Positions 62,879-64,000 of a stretch of DNA of 64,000 bases are shown here, piece by piece. Numbering within the stretch: the first letter of the stretch is position 1; every line of letters begins with the position of its first letter. The notes beneath the pieces are model-generated. The model was not told where the DNA came from. It saw only the letters and a list, made by a program, of their open reading frames with translations, and searched no databases. The position numbers and the translations under genes are program-made. Source of the DNA: Cyclina sinensis (Eukaryota; Mollusca; Bivalvia; Venerida; Veneridae); contig JAAONU010000003.1 of the NCBI GenBank assembly GCA_012932295.1, positions 25,716,361 to 25,780,360 on the forward strand. Reading direction: 5' to 3'.

Positions 62879-64000
62879 TTGTTTGCCTTAAATACAGCGG
62901 TCGTGTGCGAGTGTCGGTCCTTAAGACTATAGCGGTCGTATGCGTTTGTCTATCTTACCTACAGCGCTAGTATGCGTTTGTTTGCCTTAAATACAGCACT
63001 CTTATGCGTTTTTTTTGTAGTCTTAACTACAGCGCTCTTATGCGTTTGTCTGCCTTAACTACAGCGCTCTTATGCGTTTTTTGTAGTCTTAACTACAGAG
63101 CTCTTACGCGTTTGTCTGCCTTAACTACAGCGCTCTTATGCATTTGTCTGCCTTAACTACAGCGCTCTTATGCATTTGTCTGCCTTAACTACAGCGCTCT
63201 TATGCGTTTGTTTGCCTTAACTACAGCGCTCTTACGCGTTTGTCTGCCTTAACTACAGCGCTTTTATGCATTTGTCTGCCTTAACTACAGCGCTCTTATG
63301 CATTTGTCTGCCTTAACCACAGCGCTCTTATGCATTTGTCTGCCTTAACTACAGCGCTCTTATGCATTTGTCTGCCTTAACTACAGCGCTCTTATGCATT
63401 TGTCTGCCTTAACTACAGCGCTCTTATGCGATTGTCTGCCTTAACTACAGCGCTCTTATGCGTTTGTCTGCCTTAACTACAGCGCTCTTATGCGTTTGTC
63501 TGCCTTAACTACAGCGCTCGTATGCATTTGTCTGCCTTAACTACAGCGCTCTTATGCGTTTTTTGTAGTCTAAACTACAGCGCTCGTATGCATTTGTCTG
63601 CCTTAACTACAGCGCTCTTATGCGTTTTTTGTAGTCTAAATTACAGCGCTCTTATGCATTTGTCTGCCTTAACTACAGCGCTCTTATGCGTTTGTCTGCC
63701 TTAACTACAGCGCTCTTATGCATTTGTCTGCCTTAACTACAGCGCTCTTATGCATTTGTCTGCCTTAACTACAGCGCTCTTATGCATTTGTCTGCCTTAA
63801 CTACAGCGCTCTTATGCATTTGTCTGCCTTAACTACAGCGCTCTTATGCGTTTGTCTGCCTTAACTACAGCGCTCTTATGCGTTTGTCTGCCTTAACTAC
63901 AGCGCTCTTATGCGTTTGTCTGCCTTAACTACAGCGCTCTTATGCGTTTGTCTGCCTTAACTACAGCGCTCGTATGCATTTGTCTGCCTTAACTACAGCG
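62879..64000. repeat. 32-bp satellite array, about 35 copies, continuing past the window
   Basis: The unit contains CTACAGCGCTCTTATGCATT and then TGTCTGCCTTAA, with GCATTT/GCGTTT as the main variant. AGCGCT is palindromic. A variant with TTTTTTGTAGTC in place of TTGTCTGCC occurs at about 63007, 63076, 63558 and 63625. The first copies at the left edge are the most diverged. Confidence 0.97.

Noticed and set aside
62879..64000. CRISPR-like regular repeats
   Set aside because: No unique spacers: the whole 32-base unit is repeated head to tail. The same holds for the other arrays.

Overview
This window looks like animal nuclear DNA, most likely from a mollusc and probably a bivalve. It is AT-rich. 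Its one clear gene is split by GT-AG introns of about 0.5 to 20 kb, intergenic space is long, and there are many tandem minisatellites and short non-autonomous repeats. Two elements begin ATGCCCCC, end GGGGGCAT and carry a CTGTC/GTCCGTCC-rich stretch; I recall this repeat type from bivalve genomes. That is memory, not a search. No bacterial-style genes, CRISPR arrays, rRNA genes or intact mobile-element proteins were seen.

The gene is on the + strand at 2124-44338, in 11 coding exons. It encodes a secreted protein of about 548 residues: a signal peptide (exon 1), a first F5/8 type C (discoidin) domain (exons 2-4), a second discoidin domain (exons 5-8), a short Cys-rich linker (exon 9) and a C-terminal galactose-binding-like, fucolectin-related domain (exons 10-11). 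All splice phases agree except for one apparent extra base in exon 8. That base puts a stop inside the discoidin motif and points to an indel allele, an assembly error, a decaying gene or alternative splicing. Exon 7 is a symmetric 78-base insert in the second discoidin domain.

Layout: 1-2123 holds a tRNA-derived SINE, one ATGCCCCC element and the 5' flank. Intron 1 (2197-22018) holds a GA microsatellite, a 77-bp HindIII-type satellite (14607-15765) and a 28-bp satellite (17594-18771). Introns 2-10 hold a tRNA-like SINE head, a small ORF at 26824, a 44-bp array, a diverged GTCGA-rich repeat, a MITE-like element and a second ATGCCCCC element. From 44339 to the end no gene is recognisable. That part holds a cluster of GCAGACGA motifs, arrays with 48-, 28-, 32-, 35- and 120-bp units, a foldback-like element of about 2.9 kb (57921-60802) whose inverted arms are minisatellites, and a 32-bp satellite running off the right edge.

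The most useful leads are the foldback-like element, the exon 8 frame break beside the in-frame exon 7, and the visible excess of two CpG-containing words, GCAGACGA and TGACGTCA. I did not find a convincing multi-gene novel system.
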